Shown here in pieces: positions 22,654 through 34,839 of a stretch of 64,000 bases of DNA. The notes under the pieces are model-generated. The model did no database searches and was not told the DNA's origin. It worked only from the letters and a program-made list of their open reading frames with translations. The stretch spans positions 3,643,966 through 3,707,965 of the forward strand of contig OY987252.1 of NCBI GenBank assembly GCA_963920765.1, in the 5' to 3' direction. The position numbers and the translations under genes were made by a program. The number at the start of each line of letters is the position of its first letter. Position 1 is the stretch's first letter. Origin of the DNA: Ulota crispa. Taxonomy: Eukaryota > Streptophyta > Bryopsida > Orthotrichales > Orthotrichaceae.

Positions 22654-23201
22654 TGGGGACACAAAGATCCATTCTCTAATCACATCCCTCCCACACCATC
22701 AATACTTCACTAGTTCTAAAATTTAAAACCACATATGTTGAAAGCTCTAATAATAGGGTAAGAATGTATTGGTTTTAGAGTAATGGTAGTAGAATTGTAC
22801 TAATTTTAAAAGTATTTCAATCATAATTTGATGCTTTTTCTAAATGATTTTTTATTAACACTTCTCCTATTTTAATTCATGTTAAATTTTTGTGCATTGT
22901 GCCCCTCTTTCTATCTACAAGAGGATGCTTAAGTTCAGGCAATTTTAAGATTTAAAAAGTGGTTAAAAGCTTAAAAAATTGTTGGTGGAAAACTAGAAGT
23001 TGATGAATATGTCATATTTATCAAATGTAAAATTGCAATTGGCATGGGTTAAAGGCATGGAGTTGGAATACTCTACTTTTCAATTTTTAATGCATGTTTC
23101 CCCCCTTTAGAGGCTTTTAAAATATGTAATTGGTTTTAGATTTGGTAAAGAATTGATTACATGGAAGGGGTTTGAGTGAGGAATGGATCTTTTTGTCCAC
23201 A
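22654..23201. mobile_element. 548-bp MITE-like element with about 100-bp inverted ends
   Basis: Left end TGGGGACACAAAGATCCATT and, in reverse, right end TGTGGACAAAAAGATCCATT. The inverted similarity continues for roughly 100 bp (CTAAAA then TAAAACCA, ACATAT, AAAAGC-like blocks). The interior is AT-rich and non-coding. No convincing target duplication, so the superfamily is open. Confidence 0.65.
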
Positions 23202-26200
23202 TCTCTACAAACCACTCCCCTAATATAAACACAAACCAATCCCCTATAAAGTAAGAATGCCCATTTTAGCATCTAAGGAAAACAACAACATAAACCTACA
23301 TCCTAATGGCTTTAGTAAAAAGAAAGAACTTCAAATTTTTTGAGATACATTAATTTGTTTAATCCATGTGGACCATTCAATTTGTATTTAATTTTTTTTA
23401 TCTCATATCATTTAATTTGGAATTTAGACTATCTAAGACCATAAAAGAAGGCACTAAACCCTTCCACAATATTGTAGTTGGCTTATTGTTACAATGTGAA
23501 ATAGGTGGGTTTAGAGTAGCAAGGACAAGAATCTTTTTACAAATTGTTTACTTTAGGATTTAGATGTCATAAGCTTTCCTTTTCCCTTAGTTTGTTTAAT
23601 GGAACCATGTAAAAATATTCAATCTCCATATGGAAAATGGCAAAAATGCAACATGCACACTTAATGATACCCTTTCAAGTCTTCCACTATTCCTAATAGG
23701 CATTTTGGAATAAATTTCTATACTTATTGTTACCCATACTCAAATTTTACATAATGATTTCATTAGAGCATATAAATTTATTATTTTTTTTTACATGGCT
23801 TTGTGATAAGGAGTTAGATTTATTTTTGTCCACTATCATTGATATTGCGTGAAAAACATCAAAAACCAAAAACATCATTGAAAATTGGAATGCCTTTGTC
23901 GGTTTGGTCCCAAACTTGCTTATTAGTGAAATCTAAACACATAATGTATATATTATTATGTTTAATTAATAAAATTGCTAATTACAAAATAACAAGCTCA
24001 CAAAATCAATATTCCATACAAAAATGGAAGAAATACAAGGATGTGCACTAGAAGTATGTGGTTTTAGGAGATTGTTCATCCACACATTAGTTTGGATTGC
24101 ATAAATGCGTGCACATAGGGACAAAATAAAACAAAGATAGCCACTAAAATTTGGCTAATGTGTGGTTTGCCAAAAAGTTGTATTTGTTGCCAATTGCCAT
24201 AGGTGGGCTAAAATCAATGAACTTCAAAAATTTCATTAAACTTGGATTTGTATATACATTGCCAAATAATACTTCATGAACTTAATTTATAATGTTTGTA
24301 GTATGGCACAAGCTTCTCTCCTTTGTAGCTTTTCTTTTTTTAAATGTAAGAACATACATAGGTAAAATACAATGACGCTTAAGTTAAGGATAGCAAGCCA
24401 ACATGGTTCTCCAAAAATAACTAGGCATTGGGATATCAATTTTTTAAGGTTATGGATCTAATTTGTGAAAACATCCAAACTTGAGGGGTCATTAGTGTTT
24501 TGTTACTTTAAGTTCACCTGAAAGGTTGAGTCTTTATATTTGAGTATGAATTGATGCAAAAACAAAATCTATTAGCCTACAACACTATTTTGTAAAGTCT
24601 ATTAACAATGATATTTTGATTTACAAAAAAATTGTCATTATATTGTAATAGATGTTCAATAACATTTAAAAATGTATGTAAATCCTACTTCCTTTTGTCA
24701 TTGGTAAATAATGTAACTATGTCTTGAAATGACTAATGTCCACCCATTTAGTCAATTCGATTGATTTTGATTGGTGCTGTATGTTTGGAATAGAAAGCAC
24801 CAGCTAGTAGCTACATACGCTTAAAAATTTATATACCAATTATTGAATGTTTATACACAAACTTTCATAAACCCAATTTCAAGCTGCTGAAAGACTTTGT
24901 TGAGTTTGTGGTCCAAACCAAATTAGTCCATTTTTTTAATTTTCTTTACAATGAAATGAATGAATTATGTGGGTGGGGATGCTAAAGGAAGTTGGTAGTG
25001 ACCTGTTTTTTACTTTAAAAAAAAAAGTACTATAGTACTAGAGTAACAAGAATATGTAATAGTGAATTGAAATGAAGTATAGCTTTTACCTTGTTTGATT
25101 TTATGCCTTTCCCTCCAAAAGTGTGTATTGGTCCACAACAATCAATAAATTTATGATACCCAACATTTGGAATGATGCCTAAACTACAGTATTGCTCCAA
25201 AAAAAACTTTGCAAATTAGTAGAGTTTGATTTGGCCCCAAACATTATATTATTTAAAAAGATAATCATGAACCCATGGAAAAATCATAATATCGTAATAT
25301 GATTTTCATAGAAATGTCACTGCTCCAATCATTTATCAAATAACTTGACTTTGAAGGGAAAAAATCCCATTGTTATATCTTTAAGTTGATGCTCATTCAC
25401 AATATTGATTAGCTTATACCATGACAAATTAGTATATCAATTTGTCCCCAATCTTAACATTAATTATTAAATTGGTAAAGGGTGGTGGAAATCCTACCTT
25501 CCTAAACTCTAAAGCTACCACTCATATTTTGCTCAAACCAAAATTTGGTCCTTCTTTTCTCATAAAATTACTAGAAGACTAGTCCAAATTCTCCAAAAAG
25601 CTTCATATGTACATGTGATGTTTGCTAAAATTTCAACAATTTATTTGACTACATATATTTTTTTGAGATTTAAAGTGTAAGTCTTCAAATAAGTTGATTT
25701 GCATCTTTTTCTAACCTATATGAGATTTGTTGTTTTAAACAAATAAACTGGACAAGCCCTTATATGATGAAATAAAGGTTTTTCTGGTCTATTCATTGAT
25801 TTGGCTCATAAAATTCAACAAAACAAATTTCAAATTTTAAAGGTTTCTGTTTTTGCATATTTGCCAATAATAAGCCTGTTATTGTTGTTTAGGGAAATAG
25901 CTTTGAAAACTAAGAACTAATTGATGTGTCGTTTGATAAATTGTTACAAAAATATTCATCCTTTCCATAAACTTCTGACATGAAATTTTTCACATTGTTT
26001 GGTTTAGTAATAAATTAACAATAGCTGGACCATATAATAGCCAACGCCTTATAACAGAAAAGCATATATTGTGATGGCTTCTATTTGTAACTAAAGGTGG
26101 TGACACTTGTTTGATGTAGATTTAGTTATAGAATTGATCTAATTAATGAAAGCTTCTTCATATGAAATATGCCCAATAAGCTTTGTATTGGGGTTTGTCT

Positions 26201-26619
26201 AATGAACTTTATATTTTCCGAGTATTCCCATTGGGTTTCAGCATAGGGTTACAAAAGTATGAGTGGTGAGCAATGAGCATTGAGAGATGAGAGAGCATTG
26301 AGCATTGAGCAATTGCAATTGAGACTTTAGCAATTATCCTTAAACCCATAAAAAATTTCACACTTCCACATAGTAGGACATATAGCATCTAAATAAAGTA
26401 TAAGATGAAATTGAATCACTAGTAAAAAGGTAGGGTTTTGATGACTTTCATATAAACAATTCATCAAATTCAGTGAATGTGAAGTGTAGTGAATGAATGA
26501 AGAATGTTAAAATGGATCAAAAAATCATATTAGAATTGATTCTAATGAAATGACACTTGGTACCAAAAGGAACAGGTAGTGAAATGATTGGAGAAATCAA
26601 ATAGAGGGATAATCTTCGG
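23202..26619. other. Long AT-rich stretch, no gene recognised
   Basis: Only short motif-free ORFs (23366-23563, 23839-24051). A palindromic AGTACTATAGTACT lies near 25026. At 26262-26315 there is an imperfect tandem run of a GAGCATTGA word. Probably degraded transposon sequence, but nothing can be named. Confidence 0.45.
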
Positions 26620-28475
26620 TTAACTCCTAAATCAATAAGCTCAAATTTTCAATAAAAGTGCTCCAAAACAACCCATTTCTAGTACAAGTACAAAATTTTA
26701 GAAGAGAAAATTGTTTTTGACAAATGTAGCCATAAACATCTTGTACTACACTAATATCAATGGACGTGAAAAAATATTTAGGAGCTTTCACCATGTAGAC
26801 TATTAGGTAATTGTATTTGATTTCACAAAAAGCCATTTATGGTCTTTACAAAATCTGAGAAGCTGCAATTCACAAGGTCATATTTGTATGAAAAGAACTC
26901 CAAAGTGGTTGTAATTTCTTGGATTTGTTCTTCAAAGCTAGTTGTATATGCACTCAAAAACAATTGAATCAATTGAACTAAATAATGTATGGGAAAACAA
27001 AGTAACTAAAAAGAATTAATGAATGATTGAAACCACCAATGTTTTGAGAATTTAATTATGAAAATAGAAATTTTCAATCTCGATGGTAACAATGTTGTAA
27101 TAAATAATTTACATTCTTTGGCTTTATTTTTTTTCCAAAATATTCAAAGTTGAGCAAAATAAAGGATTTAAAAGTTATTTTAAAAGTAGGGGAATCCATA
27201 ACCAGTAGTTAATAGAATCTCCTCATAAGATTTATCTCCTTGATCAAAATGGGATGATTCAAAGCTTCCCAAGTATAAATACATCTAAATAACCAATTTC
27301 AAAAAACAATATTCAAAAAATTTAATTTTTAAAGAAGTTTTTTTCACTAATTGTTGAGCAAAGAGAACTGCATATCATGCAATTTTTGAACCATGAAGTC
27401 AAAAGTTATGAAGATTGTTGCTCCTTATAGCTACTCTACAAACACATACCGAGACCCTCATTTCAACAAAAATAAATGAAAATACCATTGGGAGTGAGTT
27501 GCTAGAAATTGCAATGTTGCCAAAAAGGGTGTTTAGTGCTTAACCCCTAAAGGACCAAGCCCGTTTTTTTGTGAAATCACTGAAAATTGCCACTTTTGGG
27601 AGAATAAGCACAAAGGTAGGAAAAATCATTTTTTTGAAAATTCATCAATTGGATCTTGCCCTAGACTATGGAAGGTACTTGTGGAAAAAAGTCAGCTCAT
27701 TCTAGATGTAGAGGAGTGAGATATTGACATCCAGAATGCAAAAAAATAAAATAAAATCTCTTGCTGCCTAAAAATTTTAGAAGCCTTTCATTGCTCCAAT
27801 ATCAAAAAAGTTGCTCTACGCAAAGTTGAGGTTTATTTTTTCCATGTTGAAGACCAAGTTAGGTATGTGTGGGAGAATTTTCAAATAAACTGGAGGTGTG
27901 GATCATACTTTATAAAATATTGCAATGTTGTAAGGCCATGAAATTTGCATATACGCTAGGCAAGATTGGAGGATTTATATAAAATTTAGAAATATGAGTT
28001 ACTTTGATCCAAATGGTGAAACCAAGGAATCTTAGTTTACTACAACTTAGAAAAAAAAAGTCAAAAAAAAAACTAAAGCACCAAATTTAACAAGGGGAAA
28101 AAGGAGTAGAGGTTTGCAAGTTCCATACCTACTTGCAAACTAAAACTTCTCACTCATCAATCAGAACTGAATGATTCAAAGCTTTCCACATATAGAAAAA
28201 TTTAAAGAATAAATATCAGATTATTATTTTTTAAAGCAATTTTTAAAGAGTTTTTTTGGACTGCTCAAATTGCTTGCCCTCCCTGTTTTCCAAAGATTCA
28301 TGCATAACTTTTTCAGTAATTGTTGGAATGAAATAAAAATTAGATGTGCACTTACATCTTTGAATTCTCCACCAACCTCAAAAGTTTCAAAAATTTATAA
28401 AAACTAGTTTAGTCATAAGTACATGCTTGAGGTCCATTTGTCCCTCGAGGGGATAGTTGTTCCTTTAGGGGTTAA
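26620..28475 (+). mobile_element. Dispersed repeat R1, copy 2 (reference copy)
   Basis: Left end TTAACTCCTAAA, right end (reverse) TTAACCCCTAAAGGAACAAC. Within it a second TTAACCCCTAAAGGACCAAG at 27540 faces the right end, so 27540-28475 ('A half') has 20-bp inverted ends of its own. The 'B half' is 26620-27540. Copy 1 (9130-11009) shares both halves and their junction; B alone recurs at 56666-57340 and A alone at about 51130-52191. The minus ORF 26627-26836 has no motif. Probably a non-autonomous DNA element or two elements that became one mobile unit. Confidence 0.68.
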
Positions 28476-29225
28476 GGGGTTAAGGATTAAGGGTTTATAG
28501 ATAGAATTTGTGAAAACTATTTAAATCAATTTACAAATGCGCGTTTACATATTCAAGATTACCTCAAAAAAAGCTTAAATGACATGTAAATAGACAATAT
28601 TCTAGTAGCAATGCAACAACTCCTATAGACTAAGTATTTCAATTTAGGGTTTGGAGATTAAAAGGTATACATATTGTCTTAAAGAGCTTAGTTGAAAACA
28701 CAAGAGATGTTCTATAGCTAGCGCATCAACGTAGACTCCTTGGAATCAAAGAATGGTTGAGGCACCCTCCCTAGAATTCAAGGAGGCATAAACAAGCCTA
28801 GCCATGACGTCAAGATAAATAGTTCCTCAGAACTTTTTGTTTTAAATAAGCTAATTAATAAATGCTTTTGAATTTGTAACTTTCATCAAACATATTCTTT
28901 GAAAGAGGGTTCATGTTACTCAACTAAGTGATTTTTTATATTTTCTTGAAACTAAAGCAATGAGCAAAATTGTAAAAGCACTTTTGATAGTTTGACTCCA
29001 TTTAGTAATGACATTAATAATTAGCTATGAATATCCAAAATTACATCTTGGAGGACTTACAATGTGGATTTGGAGGAATAAATTGCATAACAATCAAATA
29101 ACATATTCATTTCAAATTAAGGATTAGATTGTTAAAAATGAAAAGTTTTGAAATCCTAAATTGATGAACTACTTACCTATAAAACCAACATGTATGGATA
29201 ATGCTTGAGGTATGCATGAATATTT
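28476..29225. other. AT-rich stretch, nothing seen
   Basis: No ORF over 60 codons, no repeat recognised. Confidence 0.5.
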
Positions 29226-29814
29226 TATCGGGATAATATTGTAAGAAGCCCAATATTTTGCCATATTTCTAAAATAAAATTCACACTTAAAAATTACAAA
29301 AAGTAGGCCTCATCATATATCAATAGTGGGCCTTGAAACTAAGGTGACCAAAATTTTGTGCATGTTTATGTATGGAAATTGATATATGCACATGGGGGAG
29401 TAAATTTTAGATATTTACCATGAAGAAGCTGAATTTGTAAAATTTGAATTGAAATTTGGATTTAGAGACCTTGTTTATGCCTATAGCAACAATGATGGAG
29501 AGAAATGAACAACATCCAATAGAAAAGCTAGAGACAAATTAGCCCTTTCACCCTTGTTTGTTAAAATAGAATAAGCTTTTGAATTGGATTTTATTCAATT
29601 GTAACCTTTGTTGTGGTTCTTTTTCATGATGAGCATCTAAAATATATCCCTCTCTAGATGTGCATATGTCTGAAAGCCATAGATGAATATGTAGAAAACT
29701 TTAGTCACCTAGTGTTGATATATGATGAGGCCTATTTTTAAACATTTTTTACCGTTAAGATTTTTTTGAATATATGGCTGACTTTGAAACCTATTAATAA
29801 TAATTTCCCTTATA
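29226..29814. mobile_element. 0.59-kb foldback element
   Basis: The two arms (about 29226-29415 and 29625-29814) are imperfect inverted copies of about 190 bp each, including a perfect 20-mer TAGGCCTCATCATATATCAA. Ends TATCGGGATAAT and, in reverse, TATAAGGGAAAT are less alike. The centre is non-coding. Arm divergence suggests an older element than the 17173-17392 MITE. Boundaries are accurate to about 10 bp. Confidence 0.7.
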
Positions 29815-30969
29815 TCAGAGGTTCACAACCCATCTTGATCATCCATCATGCTCGTCCATCTTGTTATTCCATGCTGTTGCGTGCAAATATAGCACATTTT
29901 TTTTCTCAATTAATATGGTTTTAAAAAAAAAACCCTTAAGATTCTCCATAGAATCAGATTTCATTAATAAAAATATTCAAATAGTACTTTTCTCACTTAT
30001 AATTTTTATAGTTTTATTATACATACAGTTTTATTATAAAGACAATTGTTTGTTCAATAGACAAATGAAAAATTGGATAATTTCCTATGGATTCAATTCT
30101 AAGCGGCTGTTTATGAAATTTGGAAACAAAGTGCATAAACTGATTACTTTTGTATGAAAAGAAAACCTCTAATTAAGTGCCAAAGTAAGAAGTTGAGATG
30201 CAAAAAACAATGTACACTACTTGGGTAGCTTGGTACAATTAGAGAGTATGGAGAAAAAAATTGACCAACAATTAGCTTTAATGGTAATAATAATAGTAAA
30301 ATAGATAGGGATTTAGGTGAAGGGCTCTACATGAGGTATTGGTGGTGATTTTGGGAGACACTTGGTAGAATGATATTGTTTGACATGTATGTTCATGAGT
30401 GGAAGAATGGTAAATAGTAGCCCATGTCAATGACACATCTTGAATTTTGTCTAGAGTTGTCCAAATTCTCTTACATGATTGTAGAGAATAAAATTGCAAC
30501 AAACACAAAGGCTATAATTGAAATTAGCAACACACTGTCATAGCATGGGAGGGTCGATGTCTTTGCTAACTGTACACCCTAAACCATGATAGACACATTG
30601 AAATACTTTGATCAACAATATGCAAAAAACATCTTTGTACTGTGTTGATGTTTACAAAACCACCTTTGCTTTTCCACAAAGAACAAGATTACTTGAATTA
30701 GAAAATGTATTAATTTGGTTTGAATTTATTATTATGAAATTCAAATCAAAAATTACACAATTATTTCCCTAAACCATTGTACTCTTGTACCCCTTTTCCT
30801 TCCAACCATTTTTTGTCCTAAAATACTAGATGGTTGTATCTAGTTTTTTTGATGATTGTACACATTTGAGTGGTTCATAGATTTGCTAAATTTGTTCAAT
30901 CTTACTAAAAACCTGAATAGGAATTTCTTTTATTAATTGGATTATGGCATTTGGACTTCTAATCACTAT
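29815..30969. other. AT-rich stretch, nothing recognised
   Basis: The plus ORF 29861-30157 is Ile/Phe/Lys-rich as expected from AT-rich DNA and has no motif. The minus ORF 30278-30508 is likewise unrecognised. Confidence 0.45.
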
Positions 30970-31120
30970 CACTACAAGGAAAACTATCCAAAATGACAAA
31001 AACATGTCCAAATCAACATGGCTAAATCTACAAAAATTGTCTAGTTTGATAATTTTTTTGTCATTTTGGACACATTTAGTCAATTTGGACATGTCAAATA
31101 GGACACAATTTTTTGTAGTG
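30970..31120. mobile_element. Complete 151-bp CACTA MITE with TAT duplication
   Basis: Starts CACTACAAGGAAAACTATCC, ends with the inverse CACTACAAAAAATTGTGTCC. Perfect TAT at 30967-30969 and 31121-31123 is the 3-bp target duplication of CACTA elements. The arms share inverted CCAAAATGACAAAAA and ACATGTCCAAAT blocks. The overlapping ORFs on both strands (30886-31092, 30944-31126) are hairpin artefacts. Confidence 0.92.
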
Positions 31121-31123
31121 TAT

Positions 31124-32330
31124 TAAGATGGTATTTTCACTCTTAAAAAATCCAATTAGGTAAGAAAGACTCAAAACCAATTTGCTTCTTCTCTAAACCT
31201 CCAACTTTGTCTTTAAGCTTTATTTCTTTTAAAACTCTAATCTTTCTCTTTTGTTCTCCAAAATTGGCAGCAATCTCAACTTCAAGTTGAATTCATAGCT
31301 TTGGTTTTTTACTCCTAGTTGGAATCAAATATTCTCACATCTCTTTGGCATTGACTCTCCAAATTGATCTCATTTTCTCTCAATTCTCACACATCAACTT
31401 GAAAGACTCTCCTTTACTCTCTTTGGATTTCACTCCAACTTGGTTGGTAATTTTCTCTCAACACCTTGACGTTTGAAATTATCAAATTTGGTGTTTTTTG
31501 ATTCCTGGTTGTTATAAACAACAAAGAGAAAAATACAACAAATTCTATTACTTCAATGGTTTTTACTTGTTCTTGTTTTTTTTGCCACTTTTGTTGGAAT
31601 AGCTCCCAATGTTTGGCACTTTTTATATGAATTAAATAAAACATCAATTAATCTGCTTATAATAAAGTAACAACCTAAGATTTTTGACTATATTTTATTA
31701 ACTATTTGCGTTTTGTTTATTTCATCAATATGCTCTCAAGTACATGTACTTATGATTTTTTGCTAAAATCAAAAGGAATTTTTGTGAAAAGTTGCTGCTC
31801 TGAATACTCTAACTTTCCAACTTGGCTGGGATAACTCTTAGAGACTCTTTTATTCCTTGAGCTTCTATCCACGTATTTGGACATCTATATTAGTCTTTTA
31901 ATACCACCTCTCAACTCTTGGCCAATTTGGTTCTTTCTCAATTTTTATGAGCTCATTCGGAACGTTAACCACCAAGTTGCACTTAACCTGCTCAAAATAA
32001 GGGATATAGCGCCTATTTGTTAAAATTCAGCTCTTAAATACAACTAGGCATTCTACATAACTTGTATTCTTGGCAGGGTTCACCAAGTATAGTGCACAAA
32101 TATATACAAACACACCCCTATTCAGAATCCCATTATCAAATTTGAGCAATGAATATCATGGATTGTGATCTTGGATGAGAGGGACTCAAAATCAAAAGTA
32201 CAAATAGAGTTTCAAAAACCACAAGACAAAATCTTGGACTATACATTCAATATAATAAAAGAGGATTCTAGAGTAAAAAGCTTCAACACCCTCTTAATAA
32301 ACCTACAATTCAAAAGTTTAGAACTTGGTT
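31124..32330. other. No gene recognised, downstream of Myb remnant
   Basis: CT-rich on the plus strand around 31150-31450, AT-rich after. The minus ORF 31414-31647 shows no motif. May include the 3' region of the minus-strand gene that follows. Confidence 0.4.
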
Positions 32331-32331
32331 T

Positions 32332-33645
32332 TCTTTCTACGACCAAACATAAGCAGGTAATTATCCTTAATGTCTACAGTGCTTCTATGATTCAAATCCT
32401 CTCCATACTCCTTTTTTATGTCCTTTCGCCTACTTGGGCTGAATCTCTCAGTACCTGCCATTACAGCATCTGTCTCTCTTTTGGTCCATTTGCGCCTTGG
32501 AAAATGGACAACCAGTGGGCCTACTTGACCATGATTTGTCTGGGTAAGATTTCCACCGGCTTGAACTAGTTTGGCTTGTACTGGTTCAACTTGAGTTTTT
32601 CCTCAATTTGGAATGGCTTCCTCTCCACTAGAGTTGTCTGACTCACTCATTAGTATAGAAGGAATAACTTGTGCCAAGTTGTTGTTAACCAACTTGCTAA
32701 CGTTAGGATGAACTTTGGAAGTACTTGGCCCAGATTGGTGGTCCCTTGCGTTCAAAGACTTTTATCCTTTGGAATTTTCAATGGGAAGATCCGGCATAAC
32801 AAGGATAGGAGATACCTATTGATGACTGCAATCTTTGATACAGCTTGGTGATGCAAGCCACAATTTGGGGCTAATTGCTTCTAGGAACTCATGTATTGCT
32901 ACAATTTGGCAATTTTGCACTTCTGCTTGTTTTGCAAGTTGTTGTTCCAACTAGGCCGACTTCATATCAACTCTCTTCTCCATCTCGTGGGTTCCATTAC
33001 ATCCCAAATCAATGACACTTCCAAATGAAGTGGGCTTTTGATCCATTGGGTTTTCTTCCTTTGACAATATCTCCATTTGGACACTGTGATCTCCAAGGGT
33101 AGCATCTCTGACTATCAAATCTACAGTCAATGGGCCCAATAATCCCTAGGCTAAGTCATTGAAAGCAAACCAGACTTTTTGAACTACACCAGATACTCCA
33201 TCTTTGTTGTGTTTGTTTAACCAACGCTTCAACTCGGATTTTAGGCTATACAACACTTCTTCTACACCTCCCCTTTGAAGCAAAGGTTGTCCTCAAAACC
33301 CCCCACCGGTAGTATTGACAACCATTTATTCCTCCCGTACTGCCACCACTAGAGACGCTTTCATTGATTGAAGCAACTTTTTGGCAATATTGGCACTCTC
33401 TTCTATGAGACGTTGAGGAGGAGATAACAAGTGGAAATGTTCCTAATGATGGGCATTTGTGTTAATCTGGGAATACCAATAGGAAAAAGACAGAATTTTT
33501 TAAACTCATCTAAAACTTCAGATCCATTGGTATCCCTAAGTACAAATTTCCAAATCATTGTCTCTTGCCATGGCAGTTGTATCCATTACAAAGGTAATTC
33601 ATGTATCAATCTCAATAGGAATGTTAGTTTGATAGATCAAGTGTG
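32332..33645 (-). pseudogene. Decayed Myb/telobox-domain gene
   Basis: On the minus strand, one frame runs from about 33430 to 32335 (about 360 codons) with several stops but no frame change. The 5' part (33440-33600; FVLRDTNGSEVLDEFKKF) is in another frame. The C-terminal 50 codons (32497-32345) form a Myb/SANT helix set: RRKWTKRETDAVMAGTERF, then DIKKEYGEDL, then RSTVDIKDNYLLM. The VDIKD motif matches the telobox (VDLKDKWRNL) of plant telomere-repeat-binding Myb proteins, which bind TTTAGGG. Before it lies an acidic Ser-rich linker (SESDNSSGEEAIP) and a helical region. Most stops are at sites expected from CAG, CGA or TGG codons. It may be a retired host gene or a Myb-like accessory gene of a DNA transposon. 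It lies 1.2 kb from, and divergent to, the gene at 34840. Confidence 0.65.
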
Positions 33646-34839
33646 ATAATAGAAACTAATGAATATTTAAAATCTATGAAATACGAGAGAACAAAATACT
33701 AATCCAAGTTGTTAATACACATAATAGAGGGTTGGAAGATCAAGATGCACACCTAAATCTTTTGTGACTCCATTGAGAACTCCACAATGGTGCTTGTGAT
33801 GCTGGAGGGAATATGAGAACACAATTATGGGTATGGAAGAAGGCAAGTATGGTTTCATTAAGTAGTTTGTGAGGTCTTGTAAAACACAATATCTCAAATT
33901 TGTATAAAAGTAGTAGAAAAGGCAATTTCAAGAAAAGTGCCAAAAGTCAACAAGTTGTTTAAAAATCAAGGGAGTTGTGGCCAACTAGAAATTTGCATTT
34001 TTGAAAACCTATAGGATCAGCCACCAACAAACTTGGCCCCAATAGATACGGACTACTGGTCCACCGTCACAACCTTGCCTCCCAATAGATTTGGACCCTT
34101 TGGAAGAGCCGTGCCTAACTTTTCTAGAGGAGTTGCAACCACGGTCAAGTGCTAGGGAAAATTGGCAATCAAAGGCCACATTCTAAAATATGGAACCCAC
34201 TTGTCATGAAAACTTTGGAGGAGTTGCAGATTTGACCTATTCTAGTATTTATTGAACACGTGTACATTTTCAACCCAGAAACTAAAAGGTACAATTTAGA
34301 AACTATGTGGCAATAAAATCTAGAAAAGAAATTATCTTCCAAGTCCTTGGACGAGTTACTTCCACCGAATGAGTGAAAGTTCAAAACTGTCAGATTTGGT
34401 GACATGATAGAAATGGAAATAATCAAGAAACGTTTGGTTGTCTTTTACTAGTTAATTTCCATTAAAGCTCCTCAATCTGGTCTTCCCTCTCCCAGTGACA
34501 AACTCTTGAATTTTGATTCTACTTGGATTTGGCCCAGTGTAGAAGCCAAACATCTATGGTAAAAGAAATTCTTGTTCATGTGCACTACTAGAATCTGAAT
34601 GCAGTCATGTTGAAGTGGTTTCATTTGATGATATCATATGATGGATTGTTGTTTAGGAACATCTAGCCTTCTTAGATTAGGTTTTTGCTATTTTCTGATA
34701 GTTTAATTCATAGGAGATAAAATATATGGTTTGATGTACAATTTGAAAGTAGTGCAAGGTGAGTTCTAGTTTTCTTTGAATTATAATGTTTTTGTTTTGA
34801 GTTTTGGTACTTGGATTGAAGTTAATTATTGTTGTTCAG
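33646..34839. other. Intergenic space between two divergent remnants
   Basis: Separates the minus-strand Myb gene and the plus-strand gene starting by 34840, so any shared promoter region would be here. Short motif-free minus ORFs (33712-33943, 34169-34426). A CACTACTAGAATC word at 34583 resembles a CACTA end but lacks a partner. Confidence 0.4.

Noticed and set aside
27537-28479. Outer TTAA as proof of a piggyBac element
   Set aside because: TTAA belongs to the shared end motif, but several members lack TTAA on one side and no member shows a clean TTAA insertion pattern.
34583-34596. CACTACTAGAATC as a CACTA element end
   Set aside because: No partner and no 3-bp duplication could be found.
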